Positions 1-8,922 of a DNA stretch of 64,000 nt are shown here, one piece after another. The notes below the pieces were generated by a model, which was given only the letters and a program-made list of their open reading frames with translations, was not told the DNA's origin and did no database searches. This DNA comes from Parashewanella sp049608225. Its GTDB lineage: Bacteria; Pseudomonadota; Gammaproteobacteria; Enterobacterales; Shewanellaceae. Both the position numbers and the translations under genes were made by a program. The stretch is from positions 35,184 to 99,183 of the forward strand of contig JBMYXI010000004.1 in assembly GCA_049608225.1 (NCBI GenBank). Reading direction: 5' to 3'. The stretch's first letter is position 1. Each line of letters starts with the position of its first letter.

Positions 1-2
1 GT

Positions 3-341
3 GCCATCGCCAAGCAAATGATTGATGGCGGTAAAGTACACTACAATGGGCAGCGTACTAAATCCAGTAAGAATGTCGAAATCGGTGCTCGACTTCAAAT
101 TCGTCAAGGTTACGACGAAAAAGAAGTAGTAATTCAAGCACTTTGCGAACATCGTGGCAACGCCACTCAAGCCCAAATTTTATACGACGAAACTGAGCAA
201 AGTATTAAAAAGCGCGAGCTATCAGCTGACGCTAGACGATTACAACGGTTAAATAACCCTGCTCCGGATCATCGACCTGATAAAAAACAACGTCGTCAGA
301 TTGTACGCTTTAAACAACAGCCAATCATCGACTCTGAGTGA
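3..341 (+). CDS. hslR: Heat shock protein 15 (ribosome-associated S4-domain protein), 5' partial
   Basis: The reading frame is open to the left edge, so the N-terminus is missing; the first complete codon is at base 3. The visible part carries the S4-type RNA-binding core (residues reading IDGGKVHYNGQRTK) followed by a basic C-terminal tail (RPDKKQRRQIVRF). Hsp15 binds free 50S subunits that carry nascent chains and helps recycle stalled complexes. It lies 8 bp upstream of hslO, the usual hslR-hslO heat-shock pair, so the two are probably cotranscribed. The internal ATG at 18 is not the real start because the alignment to the family continues upstream of it. Confidence 0.9.
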   Translation, partial: AIAKQMIDGGKVHYNGQRTKSSKNVEIGARLQIRQGYDEKEVVIQALCEHRGNATQAQILYDETEQSIKKRELSADARRLQRLNNPAPDHRPDKKQRRQIVRFKQQPIIDSE

Positions 342-349
342 GAATACCA

Positions 350-1210
350 ATGAGTATAGACAAGCTAAATCGTTATTTGTTCGAAGAAATGAATGTTCGA
401 GGAGAACTCGTTCAACTTAATGATAGTTATCAACAAATATTAGCCACAAGAGCCTACCCAAAAGCCTTACAAAAATTGTTAGGTGAGTTAATGAGTGCCA
501 GCGCGCTATTAACTGCAACACTTAAATTTAGCGGTGATATTGCGGTTCAAATTCAAGGGGACGGCCCAGTATCAGTAGCAGTCATTAATGGTAATGATAA
601 GCAGCAGCTACGTGGTTTAGCACGTTGGAATGGTGATATTGCCGATGATGCAGATCTGCAGCAAATGTTTGGCAAAGGTCACCTAGTGATCACGCTAACA
701 CCTGAAAATGGAGAACGCTATCAAGGTGTGGTTGAATTATCTAAGGACTCGCTCGCCGCGTCTATTGAAGCTTATTTCATGCAATCAGAGCAGCTACCAA
801 CAAAGCTGTGGTTATTTGCTGATGGTCAACGTGCAGGCGGTATTTTCCTACAAGTTTTGCCATCAGAATCTGGCGAACTCAATGATTTCGAACATTTGGA
901 ACAATTGACCGCAACCATAAAAAAAGAAGAAGTTTTAACGCTACCAGCAACTGAGCTATTGCATCGACTCTACCATCAAGAACAAGTCAGATTATTTGAC
1001 GCCGATGATATTAGCTTTCACTGCCGTTGCTCGCGCGAGCGAACTGCTGCCGCTATTTTATCGTTAACCAAAGAAGAAGTAGACAGCATTATTGCTGAGC
1101 AAGGCAACATTGAACTGGATTGCGAATATTGTAATACCAAATACAGTTTTGACAGCATCGATGTCGCAGGCATCTTTGCCCATGCTCAACCGAATGAAAC
1201 GATTCAGTAA
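350..1210 (+). CDS. hslO: Redox-regulated chaperone Hsp33
   Basis: Cytoplasmic holdase chaperone activated by oxidation of a zinc centre. All four zinc ligands are visible: a CxC pair at about residues 225/227 and a CxxC pair at about 258/261, near the C-terminus as in the family. The length (286 aa) is typical. I chose ATG 350 because the protein then begins MSIDKLNRYLFE, matching the normal Hsp33 N-terminus; a GTG at 338 would add four residues and overlap the hslR stop. A strong hairpin terminator follows the stop. Confidence 0.95.
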   Translation: MSIDKLNRYLFEEMNVRGELVQLNDSYQQILATRAYPKALQKLLGELMSASALLTATLKFSGDIAVQIQGDGPVSVAVINGNDKQQLRGLARWNGDIADDADLQQMFGKGHLVITLTPENGERYQGVVELSKDSLAASIEAYFMQSEQLPTKLWLFADGQRAGGIFLQVLPSESGELNDFEHLEQLTATIKKEEVLTLPATELLHRLYHQEQVRLFDADDISFHCRCSRERTAAAILSLTKEEVDSIIAEQGNIELDCEYCNTKYSFDSIDVAGIFAHAQPNETIQ

Positions 1211-1223
1211 TACCTTTTGAATC

Positions 1224-1256
1224 GTACGGTGCACAACAATGTGCACCGTACTTTCT
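1224..1256 (+). terminator. Rho-independent terminator after hslO
   Basis: A perfect 12-bp stem (1224-1235 pairing with 1240-1251) with a 4-base loop is followed by a short T-rich run. It lies 13 bp after the hslO stop and ends the hslR-hslO transcript. Confidence 0.8.
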
Positions 1257-1505
1257 GTGCTCATTCAGCTCATCGAAACCTAACTGTCAACCTATCCTTG
1301 TTTCGCATACAGAACGCCGAGTTTCATTAATCTAACCAGTAGATGTGACACTTTTCTTACTGCATAAGCTACAATCTGCGCCATAAAAGTAACTCTGTGA
1401 ATAACGCAGAAATTCTAGGGATGATTTATCGCTCAGCTGAATGATTAAACAAAGATAAACAGCCCCTAATAAAACACCTTGCACCTTTATATGGAGAGCA
1501 CCTCA

Positions 1506-3047
1506 ATGGTCGATGGAACACATCGCATTCACTCAAACCTTAACACGGCTCAATTAGTTGAATTTGCATTAGCACGTGGTGAAGCAGAACTGACAGCCAA
1601 TGGCGCACTTGTTGCTAAAACTGGCAAAAGAACAGGTCGTTCGCCCAATGACCGTTTTGTGGTAAAAGAAGCAAGCTCTGAAGCGGACATTGATTGGGGT
1701 TCAGTCAATAAGCCATTTGAAGCTGATAAATTTAACGCGTTATGGCAGCGTGTTGAAACTTATTTGTCTGATAAAGAAGTATTTTGCTCTGATTTAGAAG
1801 TTGGTGCCGATCCCGTACACTACCTACCAGTAAAGGTAACCACTGAATACGCATGGCATCACCTATTTGCTCGTAACATGTTCATTATACCTGAGCAGTT
1901 CAACCAAGCAGATAAAGACTGCTGGCAAATAATTAATGCACCAGGGTTTACATGCGTACCTGAACGTGACGGTACTCACTCTGATGCAACTGTGATCATC
2001 AATTTTGCAGAAAGAAAAGTGCTACTTGCAGGGTTAAAGTACGCTGGCGAAATGAAAAAGTCGATGTTTTCAGTGCAAAACTTCTTGTTACCAGCTAAGG
2101 GCGTATTACCGATGCACTGTTCAGCAAATGTTGGACACGATGGGAATACAACTCTGTTTTTTGGTTTATCTGGTACAGGCAAAACCACACTTTCAGCCGA
2201 TCCAAAGCGTTTTCTGATCGGTGACGACGAGCATGGTTGGGCACCTGGTGGTGTTTTCAACATCGAAGGCGGTTGCTATGCTAAATGCATCAATTTAAGC
2301 CAAAAAAACGAGCCTGTTATTTGGGATGCTATCCGTTTCGGCACTGTTTTAGAAAATGTCATGCTTGATGAAAAGCGTCTGCCAAACTTTGATGACACCA
2401 GCTTAACAGAAAATAGCCGTGCAGCTTATCCACTTGAACATGTTGCTCAACGTAAACTAGAAAACCGTGGTGGTGAGCCACGCGCAGTGGTATTTTTAAC
2501 TTGCGATGTTTCAGGTGTGCTACCACCGGTTTCTAAATTAACGAAAGAGCAAGCAGCTTATCATTTCTTGTCAGGGTACACTGCAAAAGTCGGCTCAACT
2601 GAGGTAGGCTCAACCGCTGCAATTCAATCAACTTTTTCTACTTGTTTTGGCGCGCCTTTCTTCCCTCGCCCAGCCAGTGTATACGCAGAACTGCTAATGG
2701 AGCGCATTGAAAGCTTCGACAGTCAAGTTTATCTGGTAAATACCGGTTGGACAGGTGGTCCTTATGGTGTAGGTAATCGATTCGATATACCAACCACTCG
2801 TGCCATTATCGACGCTATCGTAAACAATGAACTAAAAGACGTTGAAACAGTACATTTAGAAAAATTAAACCTTGATGTACCTGTTAACGTTACAGGCGTG
2901 GATCCTGAGCTACTCAACCCAATCAACACATGGGAAGATAAGCAAAAGTATCAAGAATACGCTCAACAATTGGCGCAAGAGTTCCAACAAAACTTTGCTA
3001 AATATCAAGTATCAGACGCGATAAAGCAAGCTGGCCCTAAAGCGTAA
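1506..3047 (+). CDS. pckA: Phosphoenolpyruvate carboxykinase (ATP)
   Basis: Converts oxaloacetate plus ATP to phosphoenolpyruvate and CO2, the entry step of gluconeogenesis. The kinase-1a P-loop GLSGTGKTT is at about residue 220, followed by the metal/nucleotide signature GDDEHGW; the RTGRSP substrate loop is near residue 50. Of the in-frame starts (TTG 1479, ATG 1491, ATG 1506) I prefer 1506 because GGAGAG sits 8-9 bases before it. The 513-aa length is normal, although the N-terminus is shorter than in E. coli, as in other marine gammaproteobacteria. Monocistronic, with two hairpins after the stop. Confidence 0.95.
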   Translation: MVDGTHRIHSNLNTAQLVEFALARGEAELTANGALVAKTGKRTGRSPNDRFVVKEASSEADIDWGSVNKPFEADKFNALWQRVETYLSDKEVFCSDLEVGADPVHYLPVKVTTEYAWHHLFARNMFIIPEQFNQADKDCWQIINAPGFTCVPERDGTHSDATVIINFAERKVLLAGLKYAGEMKKSMFSVQNFLLPAKGVLPMHCSANVGHDGNTTLFFGLSGTGKTTLSADPKRFLIGDDEHGWAPGGVFNIEGGCYAKCINLSQKNEPVIWDAIRFGTVLENVMLDEKRLPNFDDTSLTENSRAAYPLEHVAQRKLENRGGEPRAVVFLTCDVSGVLPPVSKLTKEQAAYHFLSGYTAKVGSTEVGSTAAIQSTFSTCFGAPFFPRPASVYAELLMERIESFDSQVYLVNTGWTGGPYGVGNRFDIPTTRAIIDAIVNNELKDVETVHLEKLNLDVPVNVTGVDPELLNPINTWEDKQKYQEYAQQLAQEFQQNFAKYQVSDAIKQAGPKA

Positions 3048-3055
3048 TACAATTA

Positions 3056-3130
3056 AGCCCTAATTTGCTTACATACGGTTAATTAGGGCTCAGAAGACGT
3101 TTCCAATTAAAGAGTTTTTGAATGGAAACG
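3056..3130. terminator. Two hairpins between pckA and the convergent FliL-like gene
   Basis: First hairpin: a 10-bp perfect stem, 3056-3065 with 3081-3090. Second: an 8-bp stem, 3098-3105 with 3123-3130, containing a T-run in its loop. They lie between convergent genes and probably terminate from both sides. Confidence 0.6.
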
Positions 3131-3138
3131 CCCTCTAG

Positions 3139-3531
3139 TTAGTCATACAGGAATTTGGTAAATAGCAAATTAACAGCAACGTCTTTGCCTACTTCTTGTT
3201 TTAGAAGCTGATTCACTGTATCCAGACAGTGCTTACGAATAGTATCGCGCCCTGACAAAGACTTTATTTGAGCTTCGGTTTGATTACCTAAAATCTCAAC
3301 AATCGCAGAACGCAATAACGGTTCATGATGTTCAATAATTTCCATATCACTGCTGGTTCGAACCATCAACTCAACACTCACCCGCACATAACCTAACTTT
3401 TTTCGGCTACTTACGTAGTTAGTCACAATTTCAGGGTCAAAACCAAAATAGGTATATTCAGTGGCCGCATCTTCTGCTTTAGCGCCGAAGCCCAAGAGGG
3501 TCAAAAGCAGTGGCAATACAATCTTCTTCAT
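3139..3531 (-). CDS. FliL-family periplasmic protein
   Basis: A 130-aa protein with an N-terminal signal peptide (MKKIVLPLLLTLLGFGAKA) and then a FliL-like domain with the central pattern YVRVSVELMV and a C-terminal VNLLFTKFLYD. Classical FliL anchors to the membrane at the flagellar motor; here there is no flagellar neighbour, and such stand-alone FliL-like genes beside ubiC occur in Shewanella-type genomes. The start at 3531 is preceded by AGGAAG, whereas the longer upstream version adds residues before the signal peptide. Function beyond family membership is unknown. Confidence 0.65.
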   Translation of the reverse strand: MKKIVLPLLLTLLGFGAKAEDAATEYTYFGFDPEIVTNYVSSRKKLGYVRVSVELMVRTSSDMEIIEHHEPLLRSAIVEILGNQTEAQIKSLSGRDTIRKHCLDTVNQLLKQEVGKDVAVNLLFTKFLYD

Positions 3532-3667
3532 TTGAAAATAGCTTCCTGATATCACTTTATTTTAACTAGGTTGTGGGCACTATTCTGCTTCACCTTTGTC
3601 ATGATAAACTCATGATTGAAATAAGCGTTTATCCATTTTTTAATGAACTACTGTAGTGAGCGAATAT

Positions 3668-4228
3668 ATGTCCTTGCCAAGTACCCGTTTTCCTTACGGT
3701 GTATCTGTAAATTGGTTTTCAACAGCAGAGGCATCTGCATTACCGACAAGCAATTTAACAAGTTGGTTACTTGATAACGGCAGTTTAACCGAAAAACTCA
3801 AAGCACGCTGCAAAGAATTTACTGTTATTGTCCTTGGGGAAGCAAAGCTTGCTCCCCTCCCAAATGAATATGACAGCAACGCTCCACTTTGGGTAAGAGA
3901 AGTTTTATTGTGCTTAGAAGGTGAACCTTGGGTATTCGCTCGCACACTTATGCCACTTGAGCTTTTAACGCAAACACAAGTAGATTTAAAAGGGTTAGGC
4001 AATCGCCCATTAGGCGAACTACTGTTCAGTCATCACGCCTTTATCGCTGGTCAGATTCAAATAGGTCAAATCGACTCACAATCATTGCCTAAATTTGGCT
4101 CCAAAATTAGCGCAAATAAACATCTCTGGGGTAGACGACGCTTTTTTGCTTACCAACAACACCAAATGATTGTTAGCGAGTTTTTTCTACCCGCTGCACA
4201 ACACTATATTGAAAACGAAAACAGTTAA
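3668..4228 (+). CDS. ubiC: Chorismate-pyruvate lyase
   Basis: Cleaves chorismate to 4-hydroxybenzoate and pyruvate, the first committed step of ubiquinone synthesis. Family marks: REVLLCLEGEPWVFARTL in the middle, PLGELLF, HLWGRRRFF with the conserved Arg cluster, and the C-terminal VSEFFLPA containing the product-binding Glu. Two starts are possible: GTG 3656 or ATG 3668. Neither has a strong ribosome site; ATG is preferred. It converges on yhgN with only two bases between the stop codons. ubiA is not adjacent in this window. Confidence 0.88.
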   Translation: MSLPSTRFPYGVSVNWFSTAEASALPTSNLTSWLLDNGSLTEKLKARCKEFTVIVLGEAKLAPLPNEYDSNAPLWVREVLLCLEGEPWVFARTLMPLELLTQTQVDLKGLGNRPLGELLFSHHAFIAGQIQIGQIDSQSLPKFGSKISANKHLWGRRRFFAYQQHQMIVSEFFLPAAQHYIENENS

Positions 4229-4230
4229 AT

Positions 4231-4824
4231 TTAAGGTACGCCATTAAGATAATTTGCAATGCCATCTAAGAACATTTGCACAGATAACATCACCAACACC
4301 ATGCCCATTAGGCGTTCAACTGCTGTGAGCCCTTTTTCACCGAGCATACGGGTAAACACTTGATTCATCATCAAAATAACGGCACTTGCAGCCCATGACA
4401 AAATCAGTGCTATGGTCCAATCCCCCATTCTTGAACTGTCGGTATGAGCCAATAGAATGAGTGCTGCCAGCACAGAAGGTCCTGCCATTAACGGAATCGC
4501 CATCGGCACAATAAAAGGTTCTTCACCTGCCGCCAACCCTACAACGCCACCAGGTTGCGGGAAAATCATTTTAATGGCAATTAAGAATAAAATGATACCA
4601 CCTGCAATACTGACTGATTCAGATCGTAAATTCAGAAATGTCAACATGGATTCACCAGCGTAAAGAAAGACCAACATGATGATCAAAGCAAACAGCAATT
4701 CTCTGATCAGCACTTTTCGTCGTTTTTTCGGATCTATATGTCGTAAAATCGACGCAAATATCGGTAGATTCCCTAGCGGATCCATGATTAAAAACAACAT
4801 GACGGTGGCTGAATATATATCCAT
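4231..4824 (-). CDS. yhgN: MarC-family integral membrane protein YhgN
   Basis: A 197-aa inner-membrane protein with six hydrophobic segments. Recognisable family patterns: MDPLGNLPIFASIL near the N-terminus, ISIAGGIILFLIAIKM-like second segment, GEEPFIVPMAIPLMAGPS in the middle and GEKGLTAVERLMGMVLVM near the C-terminus. Length and sequence match the YhgN branch. MarC proteins were named for multiple antibiotic resistance but their transport role is unproven. It is probably transcribed alone. Confidence 0.85.
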   Translation of the reverse strand: MDIYSATVMLFLIMDPLGNLPIFASILRHIDPKKRRKVLIRELLFALIIMLVFLYAGESMLTFLNLRSESVSIAGGIILFLIAIKMIFPQPGGVVGLAAGEEPFIVPMAIPLMAGPSVLAALILLAHTDSSRMGDWTIALILSWAASAVILMMNQVFTRMLGEKGLTAVERLMGMVLVMLSVQMFLDGIANYLNGVP

Positions 4825-5072
4825 AACGGCTCTTTAGCTAAGTGGAAGAAAGGAATTTTTACTGCCTTGTTATTGTATAACGATTATTAATAATCCCGAC
4901 GTAAATTTTCGATAATTTACTAATTTACATCTATTTTTTATAAAATTATTAACATCTTGATTCACTGAACGCTATCGTTGACGTATTAATCTTAGTTAAA
5001 TTAAATCAAAACGTTGGTGATTGCAGCGAGCAAGGCTATACTCTAGCGCTTATTTTTAAAGACTCGGTTACC

Positions 5073-6557
5073 ATGCTTTATCTCATTGCCAGCTTTGTTG
5101 CCTTATTACTAGGCCCTGTTTTCTACCGTTTTCTTTCTTCGGGAACTGGTTTACAAAAAGCGCTTGACGGATTTCTGTTTGTGACACTTGGCGGGTTAGT
5201 GCTGATCCACATTTTGCCCGAACTCATTGAGCATGGTGGTTTATGGTCGATATTTTTTGTGGCAATAGGATTATGGGGACCATCTGCCAGCGAAAAATTA
5301 TTTCGTAAGCATTCCGAAGTTACTCATAATATCACTATCGTTCTTGGAGTTTTGGGATTATTGCTGCACACCCTCACTGATGGCGGTGCCTTAGTGCTTG
5401 CCTCACAACCTGAGAATTCTCCATTATTAGCTCTCGGCATCATTTTACATCGCCTTCCTGTAGGTATTGCTATTTGGTGGTTATTAAAACCACAACTAGG
5501 CAATCGCTGGGCGTCCGCGGTATTAATGATCATGATGCTACTCACTACAATCGGCTACGGTCTCGGCGAACAACTACTCACTGAATTGAGCATCGACAAC
5601 ACGGTTTATTTACAAGCCTTTGTTACCGGCTCCATTCTTCATGTCGTGCTGCATCAACCACATGTTGAAGCGATTGAAGATGAGCAAGGAAAATACCAAC
5701 TTCAAGCCGGAGTCGGCAGCATTGCTGGCTTAGGGTTGCTGCTGATCATCTTTGGCATGGAAACTGGGGGGCATCAACATCAGTTACATGAAAACTCTGA
5801 GTTTTGGCCTTGGGTGTTTGAACTAAGTCCAATTATATTAAGTTGTGTTTTACTCAGTGTTATCAGAGAAAAAGTATGGATATTTACTCCTTTTTCAAAT
5901 AATTCAACAATTAAAAAGCTGTGGCCTGAAACGTTATTAATATCAGCGCTGGTTTTGGGCAACAGTTATTTCTATCTGCACCTAATCGCACTCATCACAG
6001 CTTCTTTATCTTGTTTATGCTGTAAAGCGTTGCAAGATAATAATCATTTCGAAAGCCTCAAATTACAAATCAATACTGCTTTGCCTTGGGTAGCTTGCAG
6101 CTTAGTGTTAATTAACCTAATTGGTGAACCAACGGCATTGCTAACCAACCCATGGCTGCAATTCGCATTCGTGCTGTCCATCCTATTAATATCAAAGATG
6201 AATGCTCTTTCAACCGTCGTATTAGCTTGCGCTCTGGCATTCGCACAATGGCAAACTGCAGTGGTGGTTTTCACCTTATTAAGCGCACCAATGTTTGCTG
6301 CAGTTGATATGAAAAAAGTTAATAAGCTGATTATTTCGCTTTGCTTGATACTGCTTTTTGCATTGAGCTATACCATTGGTAAGCAGATGTTACTACTTTC
6401 CCAAGTAAATGAAATTGCACACTTCCCCAATGGGCTTATCGATCTGTGTGCGACCATTATTTTCATCTACATTGCCATAGCATTATTGCAGCTTGGGCCA
6501 AGGAAGTTTTTACAGCCGTTATTATTTTTAGCTAAACCACACAATCATTCTCATTGA
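5073..6557 (+). CDS. ZIP-like polytopic membrane protein
   Basis: A 494-aa protein with about a dozen hydrophobic segments. The N-terminal half resembles ZIP metal transporters: LVLIHILPELIEHGG, then HTLTDGGALVL and HRLPVGIAIWWLL, which sit where ZIP proteins have HxxxDG and HNFPEG metal-site helices. A short hydrophilic stretch rich in His and acidic residues (about 195-215) could face the cytoplasm. The C-terminal half is hydrophobic without a family I recognise, and the protein ends HNHSH, possibly metal-binding. Metal transport is inference. The last 385 bp are duplicated downstream at 8923-9307. Confidence 0.55.
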   Translation: MLYLIASFVALLLGPVFYRFLSSGTGLQKALDGFLFVTLGGLVLIHILPELIEHGGLWSIFFVAIGLWGPSASEKLFRKHSEVTHNITIVLGVLGLLLHTLTDGGALVLASQPENSPLLALGIILHRLPVGIAIWWLLKPQLGNRWASAVLMIMMLLTTIGYGLGEQLLTELSIDNTVYLQAFVTGSILHVVLHQPHVEAIEDEQGKYQLQAGVGSIAGLGLLLIIFGMETGGHQHQLHENSEFWPWVFELSPIILSCVLLSVIREKVWIFTPFSNNSTIKKLWPETLLISALVLGNSYFYLHLIALITASLSCLCCKALQDNNHFESLKLQINTALPWVACSLVLINLIGEPTALLTNPWLQFAFVLSILLISKMNALSTVVLACALAFAQWQTAVVVFTLLSAPMFAAVDMKKVNKLIISLCLILLFALSYTIGKQMLLLSQVNEIAHFPNGLIDLCATIIFIYIAIALLQLGPRKFLQPLLFLAKPHNHSH

Positions 6558-7155
6558 ATTGTATAGACAGTAAGGTTTGATTAAGCTAAAAATACTATCA
6601 AAGTAACTAAAATAAAATGTCATGATTACGCAAGTAGCAAAATGGGTCTTTTCCATTAGTGGTTGGTCATTTAAAGGAAATACGACACTGCCTAACAAAT
6701 GCATTTTAATTGCTGCACCACATACTAGTAATTGGGATTTTGTGATTGGCATCATCGCACGCTTTGCCATTGGTTACCGAATCAACTTCATCGGCAAGCA
6801 TCAGTTATTTCATCCTTTATGGGGCTGGTTTTTTCGCTCTTTAGGTGGCGCACCCGTTGATCGCCGAAAAAATAACAATCTCGTAGATGCAACCGTTCAT
6901 TTATTTAATACGGAACCTAATTTCAAACTGGTGTTAGCACCTGAAGGTACTCGAAGTGAGGTAACCCGATGGAAAACAGGCTGTTATCATATCGCTCATC
7001 AGGCAAACATTCCCATTATTCGCGTTGGCTTTGATTTTGCAAATAAGCAAATAGTATTAGCAGAGCCATTTACTGCAACAGGTGACATTGAACAAGATAT
7101 GCCACTGCTGCTTGAATTTTATCGACAAATTAACGGTAAGTATCCGAAAGAAATC
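6173..7155. repeat. Direct repeat copy 1 (3' end of ZIP-like gene plus acyltransferase gene)
   Basis: This segment recurs at 8923-9905 with a constant offset of 2750 bp, no indels, and one difference that I could find before the right end (A at 7116, G at 9866). It contains the last 385 bp of the ZIP-like gene and nearly the whole acyltransferase gene. Homology stops abruptly at both ends. The copies are direct repeats, so recombination between them could delete or amplify the intervening glycosyltransferase genes. Confidence 0.95.
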
Positions 7156-7170
7156 CCCAACTCACCTTAA
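6622..7170 (+). CDS. Lysophospholipid acyltransferase family protein (PlsC-like), copy 1
   Basis: A 182-aa 1-acylglycerol-3-phosphate acyltransferase-type protein. The catalytic HxxxxD box is HTSNWD (about residue 34) and the acceptor-binding box is APEGTRS (about residue 112). It is short, with a single N-terminal hydrophobic stretch, like the small marine acyltransferases annotated as glycerol acyltransferase. The substrate is unknown; a role in lipid or lipopolysaccharide acylation fits the neighbourhood. A second, near-identical copy lies at 9372-9914; the copies differ only at the extreme C-terminus (…IPNSP here, …IPN there). Confidence 0.8.
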   Translation: MITQVAKWVFSISGWSFKGNTTLPNKCILIAAPHTSNWDFVIGIIARFAIGYRINFIGKHQLFHPLWGWFFRSLGGAPVDRRKNNNLVDATVHLFNTEPNFKLVLAPEGTRSEVTRWKTGCYHIAHQANIPIIRVGFDFANKQIVLAEPFTATGDIEQDMPLLLEFYRQINGKYPKEIPNSP

Positions 7171-7240
7171 TTTTTTTTCAGGTCGTGCTCTAACGTATAG
7201 GATTTCGTCAATTTCAATCAGGCAGTACGTATTAGCTTCT

Positions 7241-7979
7241 ATGACTCCACCTATCTACTTAATCAATATGCCACAAAACTCTGAGCGATTAGAGAACATT
7301 CAATCACAGTTAGCTAAACTCAATTTAAAAGCTGAAAAAATAAATGCTGTCGTCGGGAAAGAGCTAACTAAGAATGAAATTCAGCCTATTTATGATCACG
7401 AGTTAAATAAAAGGTGCAACCATAGAGATTTGACCATAGGTGAATTGGGTTGTTATGCCAGCCATCGTAAAGCATGGCGTACTTTTCTAAACACTTCGTC
7501 CTCTCACACTGTCATTATTGAATGACGATATAGTTTTAAACGATGCTTTTTCAAAAATAATATCAACACCTGCCAATCTATCAAATTGGGACATTATAAA
7601 ATTAGCAGATAACCAAAATAATCCTGTCGTAGATTCAAGAACATTGGACAATGGTGTTGAAATTGTTTGCTATAAACGTATACCTAACTGTACGACAGGA
7701 TATATGATTAGTCGACAAGGCGCAGAGAAATTACTCTCCCGTAAACGGTTTTATCGAGCGATAGATGTCGATATGCAATTTCACCAAGAACTGGGTTTAA
7801 AAATTATTGGATTGCGCCCTTATCCTATTACAGAAGCAGATTTCGACAGTGAAATAGCCCTAATGAATAATGGTAAGCATAATAATTCAAGTACGTTTTT
7901 TAGAAACGTACGATTTAGACTGGCTATTATCAAGCAAAGGCAAAAAGCCTCTGCTGATTTAAATTCAATAACCAATTAA
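7241..7979 (+). pseudogene. Glycosyltransferase family 25 (LPS biosynthesis), frameshifted
   Basis: Two overlapping frames together make one GT25 protein. Frame 1 starts at ATG 7241 (MTPPIYLINMPQNSERL, the typical GT25 N-terminus) and stops at 7525 just after HTVIIE. Frame 2 resumes as NDDIVLND and runs to 7979. At the junction the conserved GT25 motif would be IIEDD; loss of two bases from a GAAGATGAC-like sequence explains the break exactly. The intact paralogue at 10812-11564 reads LILEDDAIL at the same place. Either a genuine inactivating mutation or an assembly error; without repair the catalytic acidic motif is lost. Confidence 0.8.
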
Positions 7980-8728
7980 ATCTTAAAAAGGTTGCATGCA
8001 GTGGCTTTAATTCGTCTATAAGCCACAGAAAAGTCTTTCAACAACTCATGTTGATCTACCGAATATCTTATTCCTCTATGAAACCCTAAGTGGCGGACAT
8101 AACCAGTTTCAAAAATTGCCGCTTTAAATCCTCGTTCGTAATACATGTCACTCATACTTCTCTCACCATGAGGAACATCACCAATTGGTGCGACAAGCTG
8201 GTAATCTAATAAACGTCTCAATCCAGGGTTAAACGTAAACCCATGCCATGCCGCAGAATTTTCTTTTCTAACGAAGTTTCTTTGCATTATTTGATAATCA
8301 CGACCATTATCCGATGATTTAAGTATTTCAGGTTCTACTGGGTGTTGATTAGTATCGTTTTGCTCTCTCAGCCAAACGGTTACTATTTTTTCATCACTAT
8401 CTAATACCTTAAATGAGTCCTCAATAAATCCTTTTCGATAAAACTCCCAATCATCTTCACAATGGAAAATATAATCTGATGTTACTTGCTCATAAGCTCT
8501 ATCGATGCTTTTCATTTGCCCTAACTGAGGATCATTATTTAATACGGTAAAGCTAATATCAGGAAACTTTGCCAATACAGTTCTTAATTTATCAACATGA
8601 TGGCTGTCTTCAATAATGATATATTGAGCAATGGGGTATGTATTAAATTCAAAAAAACTACGCAACGTCTCTTCAAGTAAATCGAAACGATTGCAACTAG
8701 TTAAAACAAAAGACACATTTTTTTGCAT
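7976..8728 (-). CDS. Glycosyltransferase, family 2-like (GT-A fold)
   Basis: A 250-aa protein beginning with the GT2 pattern VSFVLTSCNRFDLLEETLRS and carrying an acidic nucleotide-sugar/metal motif FHCEDDWEF at about residues 108-116. It has no clear membrane segment, so it is likely cytoplasmic and acts on lipopolysaccharide core or capsule sugar. The acceptor and sugar cannot be told. It converges with the frameshifted GT25 gene, their ends overlapping by 4 bp, and lies between the two copies of the 0.98-kb repeat. Confidence 0.75.
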   Translation of the reverse strand: MQKNVSFVLTSCNRFDLLEETLRSFFEFNTYPIAQYIIIEDSHHVDKLRTVLAKFPDISFTVLNNDPQLGQMKSIDRAYEQVTSDYIFHCEDDWEFYRKGFIEDSFKVLDSDEKIVTVWLREQNDTNQHPVEPEILKSSDNGRDYQIMQRNFVRKENSAAWHGFTFNPGLRRLLDYQLVAPIGDVPHGERSMSDMYYERGFKAAIFETGYVRHLGFHRGIRYSVDQHELLKDFSVAYRRIKATACNLFKI

Positions 8729-8778
8729 GAAAATTCCCTGAAATCAAAATACTGCGTACGCAAGTTAATCCGTATTAT

Positions 8779-8922
8779 TTAAAATAACTTTTTAATGCTG
8801 GACATTATACCGAACAAACCATTTTGCAATGAAGCTTGTTGCAATATCTTTTTTCGCTCCATTAAATTATTTTCTTTCACCAATTGTTGAGCACAAACGG
8901 AAATCTCTGTTATTGCAGTCGC
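8779..8922 (-). pseudogene. C-terminal remnant of an unidentified gene, cut by the duplication
   Basis: On the minus strand a frame of 47 codons ends at a stop at 8779 and reads ATAITEISVCAQQLVKENNL…GIMSSIKKLF. It is open right up to base 8922, where copy 2 of the direct repeat begins; beyond that the frame only continues into antisense of the ZIP-like gene. The visible part is amphipathic and helix-rich like the C-termini of sugar-transferring enzymes, but I cannot name the family. The rest of the gene has been lost. Confidence 0.5.
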
